NCBI RefSeq assembly: GCF_000413855.1
Contig: NZ_ATGG01000010.1
Span: 1 to 64,000, forward strand
Direction: 5' to 3'
DNA from: Acinetobacter gyllenbergii CIP 110306 = MTCC 11365
GTDB lineage: Bacteria; Pseudomonadota; Gammaproteobacteria; Pseudomonadales; Moraxellaceae
DNA length: 64,000 bases
Shown here one piece after another: positions 1 through 8,998 of this stretch (the first letter of the stretch is position 1; the number at the start of each line of letters is the position of its first letter). Position numbers and translations under genes: made by a program. The notes below the pieces were generated by a model that worked only from the letters and a program-made list of their open reading frames with translations, was not told the origin of the DNA and searched no databases.

Positions 1-350
1 CAACCACTGCACCACTCGGTGTGATTGCCTATCCCTACCACAACTATCCAGCCAAATATTATATGGCGGGTTCAATTCTCTCGATTTCAGTTTTAACCGA
101 ACAAAAGAATTTCTTTGCCAATCGCAATGTGGACTACGCTAAAGCTAACGTTGTTGTCACTGAACGAAGTAGTGGGGCTAAACAGAAGATCAGTAATATC
201 CGTTATGAAAATATCGGAGTTCCCAACCATATCCAGTTTAACTTTGACGATTTGAAGTTGAATGTGATTTATGACGTCAAACTCAGCAATGTTCTGGTGA
301 ATGGTCAGCCTAAAGAATATTCCTATTGGTTTAACGTGAATGGTCGGTAA
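1..350 (+). CDS. C-terminal part of an unrecognised protein
   Basis: The reading frame is open from the left edge of the window and stops at 348-350, so only the last ~116 residues of a longer protein are visible. A GTG at 21 is an internal codon rather than a convincing start, because the frame continues upstream without a stop. The visible part is rich in Asn, Tyr and Val with alternating hydrophobic residues, which suggests beta structure, and has no obvious membrane segment. I do not recognise the family. The next gene starts 23 bases downstream, so they are probably co-transcribed. Confidence 0.6.
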   Translation, partial: TTAPLGVIAYPYHNYPAKYYMAGSILSISVLTEQKNFFANRNVDYAKANVVVTERSSGAKQKISNIRYENIGVPNHIQFNFDDLKLNVIYDVKLSNVLVNGQPKEYSYWFNVNGR

Positions 351-373
351 TCCAACATAAGGACAACAACAAA

Positions 374-1135
374 ATGACATGTATGATTCAAAAAATTCTC
401 GTTACGAGTATCTCGCTGCTCATGATACATACCGCGATGGCTCAACCTATTTCTGCTTCAGCTTTAACCCTAGAGCAAGGCTTATCCTGTCTGGATTGGG
501 CTGAAAAAGAACAATCTTTTAATAATCAACTGGCGCTGGGTGACAAGGCAGATATACCAACACCAGCGATCGTCAAACTTCAGAAACAATTTCAACAGCT
601 ATATAGCAAGCAAAAGACTACCATTATCGATGATTCAGACGATGAAAATTTCTGTCAGGACTGCCCTGAAACAACCGTCTATCTTCCTAGAAACAAAAGT
701 AATCCGATTCAACGGATTGAGACCTCAATGCATGTCAGTGTTGCAGGAGCAAATACATCGATCTATCGTCGAGATGACATCGCCACAACTAAACAAAAAA
801 TTGAGAACGCATTAAATATTAAATTCAGTCACTATACAGGACAGCAATTCAAAAGCTTTAAACAGCAGTGGGATAAAGCTTCTATGCATGATGATCAAAA
901 TAGAAGTAAAACTCAAAAAGTCTTTCAGCAATATCCACATTTAAAGGTCTTTAATGGTGAAGTCTTCCAAAATCAAAAGATCTATACACCCAAACAGATT
1001 TATATCTATAGCCAGCGTTATAAACGTGACAGTTCTTATCTGAATGACATGATTGCTTTTATCAGTCTTTATGACAATCCGATCAATCCATCACAGCACA
1101 TCTTACAGTGTGGTTTTATTGACAATGTGTTTTAA
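374..1135 (+). CDS. Exported hypothetical protein
   Basis: 253 residues from the ATG at 374; a second ATG at 383 would give a cleaner start to the signal peptide. GGAC at 361-364 lies about ten bases before the first ATG. The N-terminus is a Sec signal peptide (hydrophobic run ending in a TAMA-like cleavage site near residue 23). The mature part is polar with a short Asp/Glu-rich stretch and a nearby Cys-x2-Cys (residues ~94-97). I see no catalytic motif. It lies between two other small unrecognised genes on the same strand and is likely co-transcribed with them. The function is unknown; export is the only inference I would make. Confidence 0.6.
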   Translation: MTCMIQKILVTSISLLMIHTAMAQPISASALTLEQGLSCLDWAEKEQSFNNQLALGDKADIPTPAIVKLQKQFQQLYSKQKTTIIDDSDDENFCQDCPETTVYLPRNKSNPIQRIETSMHVSVAGANTSIYRRDDIATTKQKIENALNIKFSHYTGQQFKSFKQQWDKASMHDDQNRSKTQKVFQQYPHLKVFNGEVFQNQKIYTPKQIYIYSQRYKRDSSYLNDMIAFISLYDNPINPSQHILQCGFIDNVF

Positions 1136-1163
1136 CCTCCAAATAAATAAAGAGTCATATCAA

Positions 1164-1547
1164 ATGAAAAAATTAATATTCGCAGGATTATGTTTAAGTC
1201 TTTCAACACTGGCTTGTGCAGGTGCGAAAGAAAGCCTAGCAGGAAAGCGTTTGGTCTTGGATTTGCCAGATACTGAATGTGCAGGATTGTCTTTTGCCAA
1301 GAATGGTAAAGATGCAGCAATGTATGCTGAAATGGGGCAATGCCAAGATCCTTTACTACTTCGAGTAAAATGGCTAGATGACAAAACCTTTATTTTAATT
1401 GAGAAAGTACGAACGAATAATATTTCTCCACCACGTAGCTATTTATATAAAGTCCAAAGCATCAATCAGCATTACGTAAAACTGACTCAGATATGGACGG
1501 GGTGGGGTGATTCAAAAGACGATACGCTAGGCTATTATTTTAAATAG
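1164..1547 (+). CDS. Small exported hypothetical protein
   Basis: I chose the ATG at 1164 because it opens directly onto a signal peptide (MKKLIFAGLCLSL..., cleavage after ACA near residue 19). The frame extends further upstream to 1053, but that part overlaps the previous gene. This gives a 127-residue protein. The mature region contains two spaced Cys residues (in DTECAG and GQCQD) that could form a disulfide in the periplasm, and ends in an aromatic-rich segment. There are no recognised motifs. It follows the previous exported protein by 28 bases and could form an operon with it. Function unknown. Confidence 0.6.
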   Translation: MKKLIFAGLCLSLSTLACAGAKESLAGKRLVLDLPDTECAGLSFAKNGKDAAMYAEMGQCQDPLLLRVKWLDDKTFILIEKVRTNNISPPRSYLYKVQSINQHYVKLTQIWTGWGDSKDDTLGYYFK

Positions 1548-1662
1548 CTTGATCTAAGGTAGGCTAAATATACAAAGCTAAAACGATAATTGATCAGAGA
1601 TTTTTAAAACATGAATTACTATGCAGAGGATCCCTTCTAGATAACTTAATCTAGGAGGAAAC

Positions 1663-1965
1663 ATGAAAAAGCTGAAATTTCAGTATCTACAACCTGCAAA
1701 CACTCATCCTAATGACGGTATACGAAAACGATATCCCCATATGAGGAATGCTTATTTTAAAAAGTTCAGTACATATCCAGAACGTAGTTTCTATTTTTTT
1801 CATTTGATCGAATATAAGGATTATCCTTTAAAACTTCGTGTTGCACGAGGTTCTGGTTTGCCAGAAGAATGGGATGATCTTCCATCTTCAGTCTACAATG
1901 TAGCTAAAAGCTGGAAGCATAATTCCAAAAGAAAGCATCAGTACTTTAAAGAGGATGTTGCCTAA
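1663..1965 (+). CDS. Small basic hypothetical protein
   Basis: A 100-residue soluble protein, rich in Lys, Tyr and Phe, with no signal peptide or membrane segment. The start is well supported by a near-perfect ribosome site (TAGGAGGAA) at 1650-1658. A strong terminator follows at 1981-2012, so this may be a single-gene unit. I do not recognise the family. The aromatic and basic composition could fit a nucleic-acid-binding or toxin/antitoxin-like protein, but nothing specific supports that. Confidence 0.55.
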   Translation: MKKLKFQYLQPANTHPNDGIRKRYPHMRNAYFKKFSTYPERSFYFFHLIEYKDYPLKLRVARGSGLPEEWDDLPSSVYNVAKSWKHNSKRKHQYFKEDVA

Positions 1966-1980
1966 AATTTATTTTATCTA

Positions 1981-2012
1981 AAAATAAGGGAATAGTTTTT
2001 CCCTTATTTTTT
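1981..2012 (+). terminator. Rho-independent terminator
   Basis: Perfect 12-bp stem, AAAATAAGGGAA at 1981-1992 pairing with TTCCCTTATTTT at 1999-2010, six-base loop, then a T-run. It lies 15 bases after the stop of the 100-residue gene. Confidence 0.8.
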
Positions 2013-2278
2013 GCTTAATGCCGAATTTAATAATTACATACTTATCTAGCAGTAGCGGATGATTTGACGACTGTAGAAAACTTAGCTCAAATTTAGCTTA
2101 ATAGCTGCCCTAAAAAATGGGTAAGTATTAGATAGATCGGATTTGAGCTTATTCATACTCCTTTTGCTGATATTGGTAATAGTTTCGAACATATTCATTT
2201 TCAAATGTTGAGGAGAGAGATTTACTTTAATAAAACTTTTTAGTATTTTGTTAGCAAATCAGTAGTATTTCCATCGCT
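2013..2278. other. Intergenic region before the metal-efflux cluster
   Basis: With the preceding terminator this makes a 313-base gap. I see no open frame of useful length, RNA gene or clear inverted repeat. It must carry the promoter for the czc-type operon, but I cannot point to a convincing -35/-10 pair or operator. It is also a plausible place for the left edge of a transferred segment, since gene content changes here from unrecognised small genes to metal resistance. Confidence 0.4.
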
Positions 2279-2734
2279 ATGCGTTCAAGTAGGTTGTCTA
2301 AGCTTATACTCGCATTTATCCTGTTTTTGTTTACGATAACAATTACGGGAGTTCATGCGTGGGCGCCTGTCTTACTTGAGAATATTGAACACCAACATGA
2401 GTTAAGTATTGTCGTTGAGGATGATGCATCAAGTCATTGGTCTTTGCAGCATTCTAGTGATTCTCTTAAAAACTCTACTGATCATGACGCTGAAGCGCAT
2501 AGCTGGAAGAACATTGATGAGCCAATTTATCATCATTCAGTAAAACCAATTTCTTCTGATAGTGATCTAAGCATAGATCCAGTCTTTATTCTTAGTTTCG
2601 CACTTCCACTAGTTTTATTCTTTTTCCAGCTTTTTGAAAAGCCTATTTATCGAGCCTTTTTAAAGCGGCGATCCCCTCTAATATTTAGTAATTCTTATAC
2701 CTACTCTAAAAACTTAATCGTCCTACATAATTGA
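2279..2734 (+). CDS. CzcI-like small membrane/periplasmic protein
   Basis: 151 residues: an N-terminal hydrophobic segment (about 8-28), a polar periplasmic stretch with scattered His and acidic residues (EHQHE, HSSDS, HDAEAHSW, YHHS), and a second membrane segment near 103-121. Its position just before czcC and the His/acidic soluble part match the CzcI family found at the head of czcCBA operons. That family is thought to modulate or sense metal, though its role is poorly defined. The assignment rests on context and layout more than on conserved residues. Confidence 0.6.
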   Translation: MRSSRLSKLILAFILFLFTITITGVHAWAPVLLENIEHQHELSIVVEDDASSHWSLQHSSDSLKNSTDHDAEAHSWKNIDEPIYHHSVKPISSDSDLSIDPVFILSFALPLVLFFFQLFEKPIYRAFLKRRSPLIFSNSYTYSKNLIVLHN

Positions 2735-2739
2735 TTTTT

Positions 2740-2773
2740 CTATACAAAAATTAATTTTAATTTTTTTGTATAG
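2740..2773 (+). repeat. Perfect 11-bp inverted repeat in the czcI-czcC gap
   Basis: CTATACAAAAA at 2740-2750 pairs perfectly with TTTTTGTATAG at 2763-2773 around an AT-only 12-base loop. It fills the gap between the two genes and ends only eight bases before the czcC ATG at 2782, so the hairpin's 3' arm abuts the ribosome site. It could be an operator or an mRNA hairpin tuning czcC translation. The run of T in the 3' arm is compatible with weak attenuation. Confidence 0.6.
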
Positions 2774-2781
2774 GTAAAGTC

Positions 2782-3981
2782 ATGTCTAAAAAATATCAGA
2801 TATTTCTTACCTGTGGATTTGTAGCAACAGCAGCAAATGTATTCGCAGAAACGAATTATGCTGATCTACAAAAGCAGGTAATCGCAAGTGATGCTGTACT
2901 CAATAGCTTACAGCAGTCCGAGCAAGCTTATGAAATCAATCAAAAGTTTGCTGGTAGATTAAATAATCCGACTTTCAATGTGGAGTTGGATAATCTCGGT
3001 AATTCTAAACTGAAGGATTTGGATGGCCCAACAACCTTATTGGGACTGTCACAAGAGATTCCTCTTAGTAATAAACTTTCCTTGAGAAAACAGATTGCGA
3101 GTTTTCAAGGTGATCGCAATCTGTTCGAAATAGCAAAGCGTCAGGCTGAACTCAAAGCAGATTTAAGAATCTGTATGGCGAACTGGTATGTAGCTACTCA
3201 GCGTGCTGAAATTTATTCTTCTGAGAGTAAATTGAATGCCAGACAAGCTAATGTTCTTTCCGAACGGCTTAAGTACGGGCGAGTAATTCCTTCTGATGCT
3301 CAACTAAGCATAGCACTTTCATCTGAATCTCAATTGCGCCATCAAAATGAAGTGAAGAAGATTCAGTTCCAGAAAAATCTGTGCTCTAAGTTCACTTCCA
3401 ACCTGCCAAGTAATGCATTGGAGGTTCCGCTAAGCTTTAATTTCACAGACAAAATAAGTTTGTCTGAGCAAGAAGCAACGCTGAGTTCAAAGCTGAAAAA
3501 GACTCAGTTTGAACTGGCCCGTAAAGAAGCAATACCCGATATTACTTTGGGAGTAGGGGTTAGGAACTACCAAGAAACCAATGACAAAGTCTTCCAAGTT
3601 TCAACGTCAATACCTCTCAATGTCTTTAATCGAAATAAGGGCAATATTGCGATTGCTCAAGCAGAGCATACGAAAGCAGAAACAAAGTCTGTGCTTGTGA
3701 GTCGTAACTCTAAAATTGAATTGGAAAACAAATCTATTGAGGTTTCAAATTTAATTGATGCGATTAAGCAATATGATCAAACCGTTTTGCCCGCAACAAA
3801 TGAAAGCCTGCGAATTGCAGAGATGGGTTACCAAGCAGGGAAAAACTCTTTACTTGAGTTCAATAACATCAAGCAAATTTGGCTAGACAAACATCTTGCT
3901 CGATTCGATTTGTGGTTGGCTTTGCAGACAGAAATTGCAGAAGTCGAGCGCAACTACATTACTCATTTAGATCAAGAATAA
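2782..3981 (+). CDS. czcC: CzcC-type outer membrane efflux channel (TolC family)
   Basis: 399 residues with a signal peptide (cleavage near residue 22, after FAE or before it) and the two long alternating coiled-coil halves typical of outer membrane factors. It would form the outer membrane exit duct of a heavy-metal RND pump with the adaptor (3992) and pump (5482) encoded immediately downstream; the gap to czcB is only ten bases. The length is in the usual range for CzcC (about 400-430). Substrate specificity cannot be read from this subunit. Membership of the TolC family is clear from the pump context and from the helical repeats such as LSERLKYGRV and EMGYQAGKNSLLEF. Confidence 0.9.
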   Translation: MSKKYQIFLTCGFVATAANVFAETNYADLQKQVIASDAVLNSLQQSEQAYEINQKFAGRLNNPTFNVELDNLGNSKLKDLDGPTTLLGLSQEIPLSNKLSLRKQIASFQGDRNLFEIAKRQAELKADLRICMANWYVATQRAEIYSSESKLNARQANVLSERLKYGRVIPSDAQLSIALSSESQLRHQNEVKKIQFQKNLCSKFTSNLPSNALEVPLSFNFTDKISLSEQEATLSSKLKKTQFELARKEAIPDITLGVGVRNYQETNDKVFQVSTSIPLNVFNRNKGNIAIAQAEHTKAETKSVLVSRNSKIELENKSIEVSNLIDAIKQYDQTVLPATNESLRIAEMGYQAGKNSLLEFNNIKQIWLDKHLARFDLWLALQTEIAEVERNYITHLDQE

Positions 3982-3991
3982 GGGCAAGGAT

Positions 3992-5467
3992 ATGAATAAA
4001 CAAACAAATACATTGATTGCAACTGGTGTCGTTGCCTTACTTATCGTCTTATGTGCTATTGCTTGGTATAAAACCGGAAATAAGACACAAGCGAGTGGAC
4101 ATGGTGAGGTCGCCGAAGAAAAAGTAGCTGTAGCTGGAGATGAGAAAGGACCACACGGTGGTCGTTTGTATCGAGATGGAGATTTCTCTGCTGAGGTTAA
4201 GATATTTGAAGAAGGAGTGGAACCACACCTCCGTGTTTATGGGTATTTGAAAGACAAGCCACTTAAACCTGAAGACTTAAAAGCGAATATTTACATTAAG
4301 CGTTTAGATGCTGAGCAGAATATTCAATTTAAACCAGAGAGTGATTACTTGATTGGAAATGAAATTGTCTATGAGCCACATTCGTTTCTAATGGTTGTAA
4401 ATGTCGATTATCAAGGAAAAAAACATACTTGGAAGTGGGATACGAAAGAAGGTCGTGTCACCATGTTAGACAGTAGTATTAAGAGCAGTGGTTTAGAGCT
4501 TTTAAAAGTTGAACCAATGATGTTTGAAAATGCTTTGGAACTGAAAGGTGAATTGAAGTTTCCTGATAATTTTGAAAGCCTTGTTGCACCAAAAGCCAGT
4601 GGAACACTGATAAAAACCTACCGTAATATTGGGGATAAAGTAAGTCAAGGAGACTTACTTGCTGTTGTCCAAAGCCAAGATTTAATTCGTTTGAATGCGG
4701 ATCGTAAAGTTGCTTTGGAAACTCTACAGTTTGCTCGACAAAAAATGGAACAAGAACGAGCATTATGGCAAAAGCGTGTATCACCTGAGATTGATTATAT
4801 TTCTGCAAAGAGAGATTTTGATGCTGCTCAAACTCGTGCAAATGAGTTGAATAACTTAATAAGCTCTTATGGCGGTTCAGGTAATGGAACAGTTGAAGTT
4901 CGTGCAGCAATGTCAGGAACAATATTAGAAATCCTTGGTGCTGTTGGATCTAATGTAAGCGCTTCAACCCCTATTTTTAAAATCGCAAATACTTCGCAAC
5001 TCTTGGCGGTAGTAAATGTTCCTGCTGACAAGCTTAATGCTATAAACCCTACAAACAGAGTCAAAGTTAAACCTCAAAGTCCGACAGGCACAGAAGAGGC
5101 ATTGGGCAAGATCAAATATATTAGTGATGTCATCGATACTAAAACACGTACAGCGAAGGTATTTATTGAGATACCAAATCAGTTTAAGTGGCGTTCTGGA
5201 CAGTTAATCACGGCTCAAATTTTTGAAAATCAAAGTCAAAAGCCAATGGTTGTACGTGAAGATGCGTTACAGAATTTCCGTGATTGGGACGTGGTATTCA
5301 TTCGTGTTGGTAACGATTTTGAAGCTCGACCTCTGGAGCTTGGCGATAAATACAATGGGTATGTGGAAGTTAAATCTGGATTACGAATAGGACAGGTTTA
5401 TGCCGCAGGAAATTCATATCTTTTAAAAGCAGAGCTAGGTAAATCTGGCGCTACTCATGACCATTAA
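3992..5467 (+). CDS. czcB: CzcB-type periplasmic adaptor of a metal RND pump
   Basis: 491 residues. An N-terminal membrane anchor (about residues 8-26) is followed by a His/Gly motif GPHGGRLYRDG (about 53-63), which is characteristic of CzcB-like adaptors that carry an additional N-terminal metal-binding region. After it come a barrel-sandwich/lipoyl half-motif (SGTLIKTYRNIGDKVSQGD), an alpha-hairpin, the second half-motif (AAMSGTILEILGAVGSNV), and beta-barrel and membrane-proximal domains ending in His-rich THDH. It bridges CzcA and CzcC. The gene follows czcC by ten bases and precedes czcA by 14, so it is clearly part of one operon. Confidence 0.93.
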   Translation: MNKQTNTLIATGVVALLIVLCAIAWYKTGNKTQASGHGEVAEEKVAVAGDEKGPHGGRLYRDGDFSAEVKIFEEGVEPHLRVYGYLKDKPLKPEDLKANIYIKRLDAEQNIQFKPESDYLIGNEIVYEPHSFLMVVNVDYQGKKHTWKWDTKEGRVTMLDSSIKSSGLELLKVEPMMFENALELKGELKFPDNFESLVAPKASGTLIKTYRNIGDKVSQGDLLAVVQSQDLIRLNADRKVALETLQFARQKMEQERALWQKRVSPEIDYISAKRDFDAAQTRANELNNLISSYGGSGNGTVEVRAAMSGTILEILGAVGSNVSASTPIFKIANTSQLLAVVNVPADKLNAINPTNRVKVKPQSPTGTEEALGKIKYISDVIDTKTRTAKVFIEIPNQFKWRSGQLITAQIFENQSQKPMVVREDALQNFRDWDVVFIRVGNDFEARPLELGDKYNGYVEVKSGLRIGQVYAAGNSYLLKAELGKSGATHDH

Positions 5468-5481
5468 GGGGAGTAGCGAAT

Positions 5482-8400
5482 ATGTTTGATCAGATTGTTA
5501 AACTCTCGATTAAGAATCGTTGGCTTGTACTCATCGTATTCCTATTTGTCGGTGCATTGGGGGCCTATAACTATTTTAAGCTACCAATTGATGCTGTTCC
5601 CGATATTACGAATGTACAAGTTCAGATTAATAGTGAAGCTCAAGGACTCTCTCCAATGGAGATGGAGTCTCAGGTGACTTATCCTATTGAAACGGCTTTG
5701 GCTGGTATTCCAAATTTAGACTATACCCGATCAGTCTCTCGGTATGGCCTGTCACAAGTGACGGCAATTTTCAAAGAAGGGACGGATATTTATTTTGCCC
5801 GACAATTAGTGAATGAGAAGCTACAAGGGGTGACACCAAATCTTCCCGTTGGAATTGCAACTTCTATGGGGCCTGTTTCTACAGGACTTGGCGAAATCTT
5901 CATGTATACCGTTGAAAATGCCAAGAACAATCCTAATCCACTTTCACCAACGGAATTACGCACCTTACAAGACTGGGTGATTAAACCTCAGCTTCGAAAT
6001 GTAGAGGGTGTTAATGAAATCAATACCATTGGTGGTTATCTCAAACAATTTGTAGTTCAACCTGATTATGCTTATTTACGTAGCATAGGGCTGGATCAGA
6101 AAGCGATTTTAGAGGCTATCTCTAAGAACAGCATGAATAAAGGCTCGGGGTATATTGAGAAAAATGGTGAACAGTATTTGATTCGTTCTGATTCTCAAAT
6201 TAACTCAATTGAGCAAATCCAGAATATCCCGATTACGACGAGCAATGGTTATATCCTCAGATTGAAAGATGTTGCCAAAATATCTATTGGTCACGAATTA
6301 CGTACAGGTGCCGCAACTAAAGATGGGCAAGAAATTGTACTGGGTACAGCATTCATGCTTATCGGTGAGAACTCACGAAATGTTGCTCATGCTGTTGATC
6401 AAAAACTACAGCAAGTTCAAAAATCATTACCAGAAGGTGTAGAAGCAAAAGCGGTCTATAACCGTACAACTTTGGTTGATGCAACGATACAGACGGTGAA
6501 AAAGAATCTTCTAGAAGGTGCGATTCTGGTAATCGTTGTTCTGTTTGTATTTCTTGGTCATTTCCGTGCCGCGCTGATTACAGCTCTAGTTATTCCATTA
6601 TCAATGTTGATGACAATCACAGGTATGGTGAACCAGAAAATTAGTGCCAACCTTATGAGTCTTGGGGCACTAGATTTCGGGATTATTGTAGATGGTGCTG
6701 TTGTAATTGTTGAGGCTTCCTTAGCAAAGTTGGCAATTAAACAAAAAGAGCTTGGGCGAGTTTTAACAAGGCAAGAACGCTTTACGACTGTGTTTGAAGC
6801 GACTAAAGAATCCCGCAAAGCGATTCTCTATGGTCAATTGATCATTATCTTGGTGTATCTACCTGTAATGACTCTGACTGGTGTTGAAGGAAAGATGTTT
6901 ACACCAATGGCTGCAACAGTGGTTATGGCTTTAGTGGCAGCAATGATTCTTTCAATTACGTTTGTCCCTGCAATGGTGGCATTAGTCACTACCGGTGAAA
7001 TTAAAGAAGAAGAGTCAAAAATCGTCCATGGCATCAAAAGATTTTATAACCCAATTTTAGATTGGTCTTTAAATCATAGATATTTGCTAATTGCTTTTGT
7101 CTCTATTTTCTTTGTTTTTAGTGCAAGTCTTTCGACTCGTTTAGGCTCAGAGTTTATACCTTCCTTGGATGAGGGAGATGTAGCACTACATGCCTTGCGT
7201 ATTCCTGGCACGTCGTTGACTCAAGCAATTGAAATGCAATACACGTTAGAAAAAGAGATTAAGAAAATTCCAGAAGTTCAGACTATTTTTGCCAAAGTGG
7301 GGACTGCTGAAATTGCGACTGATCCTGTTCCACCTAACGTTGCAGATAACTTTGTCATGCTGAAACCTCGTAGTCAGTGGCCTAATCCTGATAAGGAAAA
7401 GTCTGCGGTTGTTGCTGAAATTGAACGTGTATCTAAAGGCGTATATGGAAACAATTATGAGTTTACACAGCCGATTCAAATGCGTTTTAACGAACTTATT
7501 TCAGGTGTCCGAACCGATGTTGCCGTAAAAATTTATGGTGATGATTTGGAACAGTTACTTGAATCAGCAAACGCTGCCGCTAAGATTTTAGAGGGAGTCA
7601 ATGGTACTGCTGATCTTAAAGTCGAACAGATGTCTGGTTTACCCATGGTTTCTGTTGAGTTGAAAAAAGACATGATTGCCAATTATGGGCTTGATGCAGA
7701 GGATGTACAAAAACAGGTTTCTAGTCTAATCACAGGCGAGACAGCAGGTAAGGTGTTTGAAGGAGATCGAAAGTTCGACATTGTGGTACGCATGGACCAA
7801 AACTCGGTAACAGACCTCGAGAAGCTTTATCAGATTCCTGTGAGTTTAGCTGATGGTTCTAGTGTTCTTTTATCAGAATTGATTGAGTTAAAAAATGTTC
7901 AAGGACCAAACCAGATTTCTCGCGAAAATGGTAAACGTCGTATCGTCATTACAGCAAATGTTCGTGGAACAGATATTGGTAGTTACATTTCAGAAGCACA
8001 ATCTAAGCTGAATGCTGATTTTAAATTACCAGATGGTTATTGGCTGACTTGGGGCGGTACGTTTGAGCAGATGGAATCTGCTTCAAATCGTCTTATGGTT
8101 GTAGTACCGATTGCTTTAATTCTGATCTTTGCCATGATCTATATGGCTTTAGGTAATATTAGAAACAGTATCTTGGTATTCACAGGTGTGCCATTTGCAC
8201 TAACAGGTGGTGTGATTGCTTTAGCACTACGTGATATTCCATTCTCAATTTCTGCGGCTGTGGGTTTCATTGCCTTATCGGGTGTTGCTGTGCTGAATGG
8301 TTTGGTTCTTGTTTCAGCCATTCAGCGGCTTAGAGTTCAAGGTGAAAGTGTCATTGATGCAGTGAAACATGGTGCAATGGAAAGACTCCGCCCCGTGTTG

Positions 8401-8610
8401 ATTACAGCTTTGGTCGCTTCATTAGGTTTTATTCCGATGGCCTTAAACGTAGGCATTGGCTCTGAAGTTCAACGCCCAATTGCAACTGTCGTTATTGGTG
8501 GGATTATTTCATCAACCTTACTGACTTTGATTATTTTGCCGACCTTATATGTGTGGTTTAACCAAGGTAGGTCAAGAAAATCAAACGATGCCACTGAACA
8601 GGTTGTTTAG
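5482..8610 (+). CDS. czcA: CzcA-type heavy-metal RND efflux pump
   Basis: 1042 residues, the full length expected for the HME-RND family. It has twelve membrane helices with two large periplasmic loops. Helix 4 carries D398, D404 and E411 (motif DFGIIVDGAVVIVE), the proton-relay/metal residues of divalent-cation pumps such as CzcA and CnrA; monovalent CusA pumps differ here. It drives proton-coupled export of divalent cations (Zn, Co, Cd or Ni) through the CzcB-CzcC conduit. The neighbouring DmeR/DmeF, NreB-like and HupE-like genes tilt the context toward nickel and cobalt, but the sequence alone does not settle the substrate. Confidence 0.94.
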   Translation: MFDQIVKLSIKNRWLVLIVFLFVGALGAYNYFKLPIDAVPDITNVQVQINSEAQGLSPMEMESQVTYPIETALAGIPNLDYTRSVSRYGLSQVTAIFKEGTDIYFARQLVNEKLQGVTPNLPVGIATSMGPVSTGLGEIFMYTVENAKNNPNPLSPTELRTLQDWVIKPQLRNVEGVNEINTIGGYLKQFVVQPDYAYLRSIGLDQKAILEAISKNSMNKGSGYIEKNGEQYLIRSDSQINSIEQIQNIPITTSNGYILRLKDVAKISIGHELRTGAATKDGQEIVLGTAFMLIGENSRNVAHAVDQKLQQVQKSLPEGVEAKAVYNRTTLVDATIQTVKKNLLEGAILVIVVLFVFLGHFRAALITALVIPLSMLMTITGMVNQKISANLMSLGALDFGIIVDGAVVIVEASLAKLAIKQKELGRVLTRQERFTTVFEATKESRKAILYGQLIIILVYLPVMTLTGVEGKMFTPMAATVVMALVAAMILSITFVPAMVALVTTGEIKEEESKIVHGIKRFYNPILDWSLNHRYLLIAFVSIFFVFSASLSTRLGSEFIPSLDEGDVALHALRIPGTSLTQAIEMQYTLEKEIKKIPEVQTIFAKVGTAEIATDPVPPNVADNFVMLKPRSQWPNPDKEKSAVVAEIERVSKGVYGNNYEFTQPIQMRFNELISGVRTDVAVKIYGDDLEQLLESANAAAKILEGVNGTADLKVEQMSGLPMVSVELKKDMIANYGLDAEDVQKQVSSLITGETAGKVFEGDRKFDIVVRMDQNSVTDLEKLYQIPVSLADGSSVLLSELIELKNVQGPNQISRENGKRRIVITANVRGTDIGSYISEAQSKLNADFKLPDGYWLTWGGTFEQMESASNRLMVVVPIALILIFAMIYMALGNIRNSILVFTGVPFALTGGVIALALRDIPFSISAAVGFIALSGVAVLNGLVLVSAIQRLRVQGESVIDAVKHGAMERLRPVLITALVASLGFIPMALNVGIGSEVQRPIATVVIGGIISSTLLTLIILPTLYVWFNQGRSRKSNDATEQVV

Positions 8611-8621
8611 GGGCATCTTTA

Positions 8622-8993
8622 ATGACAAATATATTGCGAGATAAACAAAGCAAATTTGTGATGATGTGGCTAGTCTGCATGATCAGTCTCGCTTTATGTT
8701 TGCACTTTAATGAGCATGTAACTGAAAATGAATTTCAGAGACACGTTTCAATTGATGCAATTCACTCTCACCATCATGAGATAAGCCAACAACATTCACA
8801 TAGTCACCAAGATAATTACTATGAACATTTTGTTGGCTATGACGCACTTAAATCGACCGCTTTAGCCCATCTCTTAAAGGGGATATCAATTCTAGATTGG
8901 TCAAAAGAATATGTTTATCTGATGGTGAGTCGTATTTTTAAACCGCCCAAAAAGTTAATGGATTTTCAATTCATTTTAAATTTTGGAGTTTGA
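8622..8993 (+). CDS. Second CzcI-like His-rich small protein
   Basis: 123 residues with an N-terminal hydrophobic segment (about 12-28) followed by a markedly His-rich stretch (IHSHHHEISQQHSHSHQDNYYEH, about residues 47-69). It follows czcA by 11 bases, and its stop lies just before the hupE-like start. The layout resembles the CzcI-like protein at 2279, so the operon carries two such proteins, one at each side of czcCBA. A periplasmic metal-binding or metal-sensing accessory role is likely by composition and context; no enzyme motif is present. Confidence 0.6.
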   Translation: MTNILRDKQSKFVMMWLVCMISLALCLHFNEHVTENEFQRHVSIDAIHSHHHEISQQHSHSHQDNYYEHFVGYDALKSTALAHLLKGISILDWSKEYVYLMVSRIFKPPKKLMDFQFILNFGV

Positions 8994-8998
8994 TATAC

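Noticed and set aside
1053..1163. N-terminal extension of the small exported protein
   Set aside because: It overlaps the preceding gene and would bury the obvious signal peptide that starts at 1164.
4479..4922. Long open frame antisense to czcB
   Set aside because: It lies wholly within the well-supported adaptor gene, has no ribosome site and has Leu/His-rich composition typical of a shadow frame.
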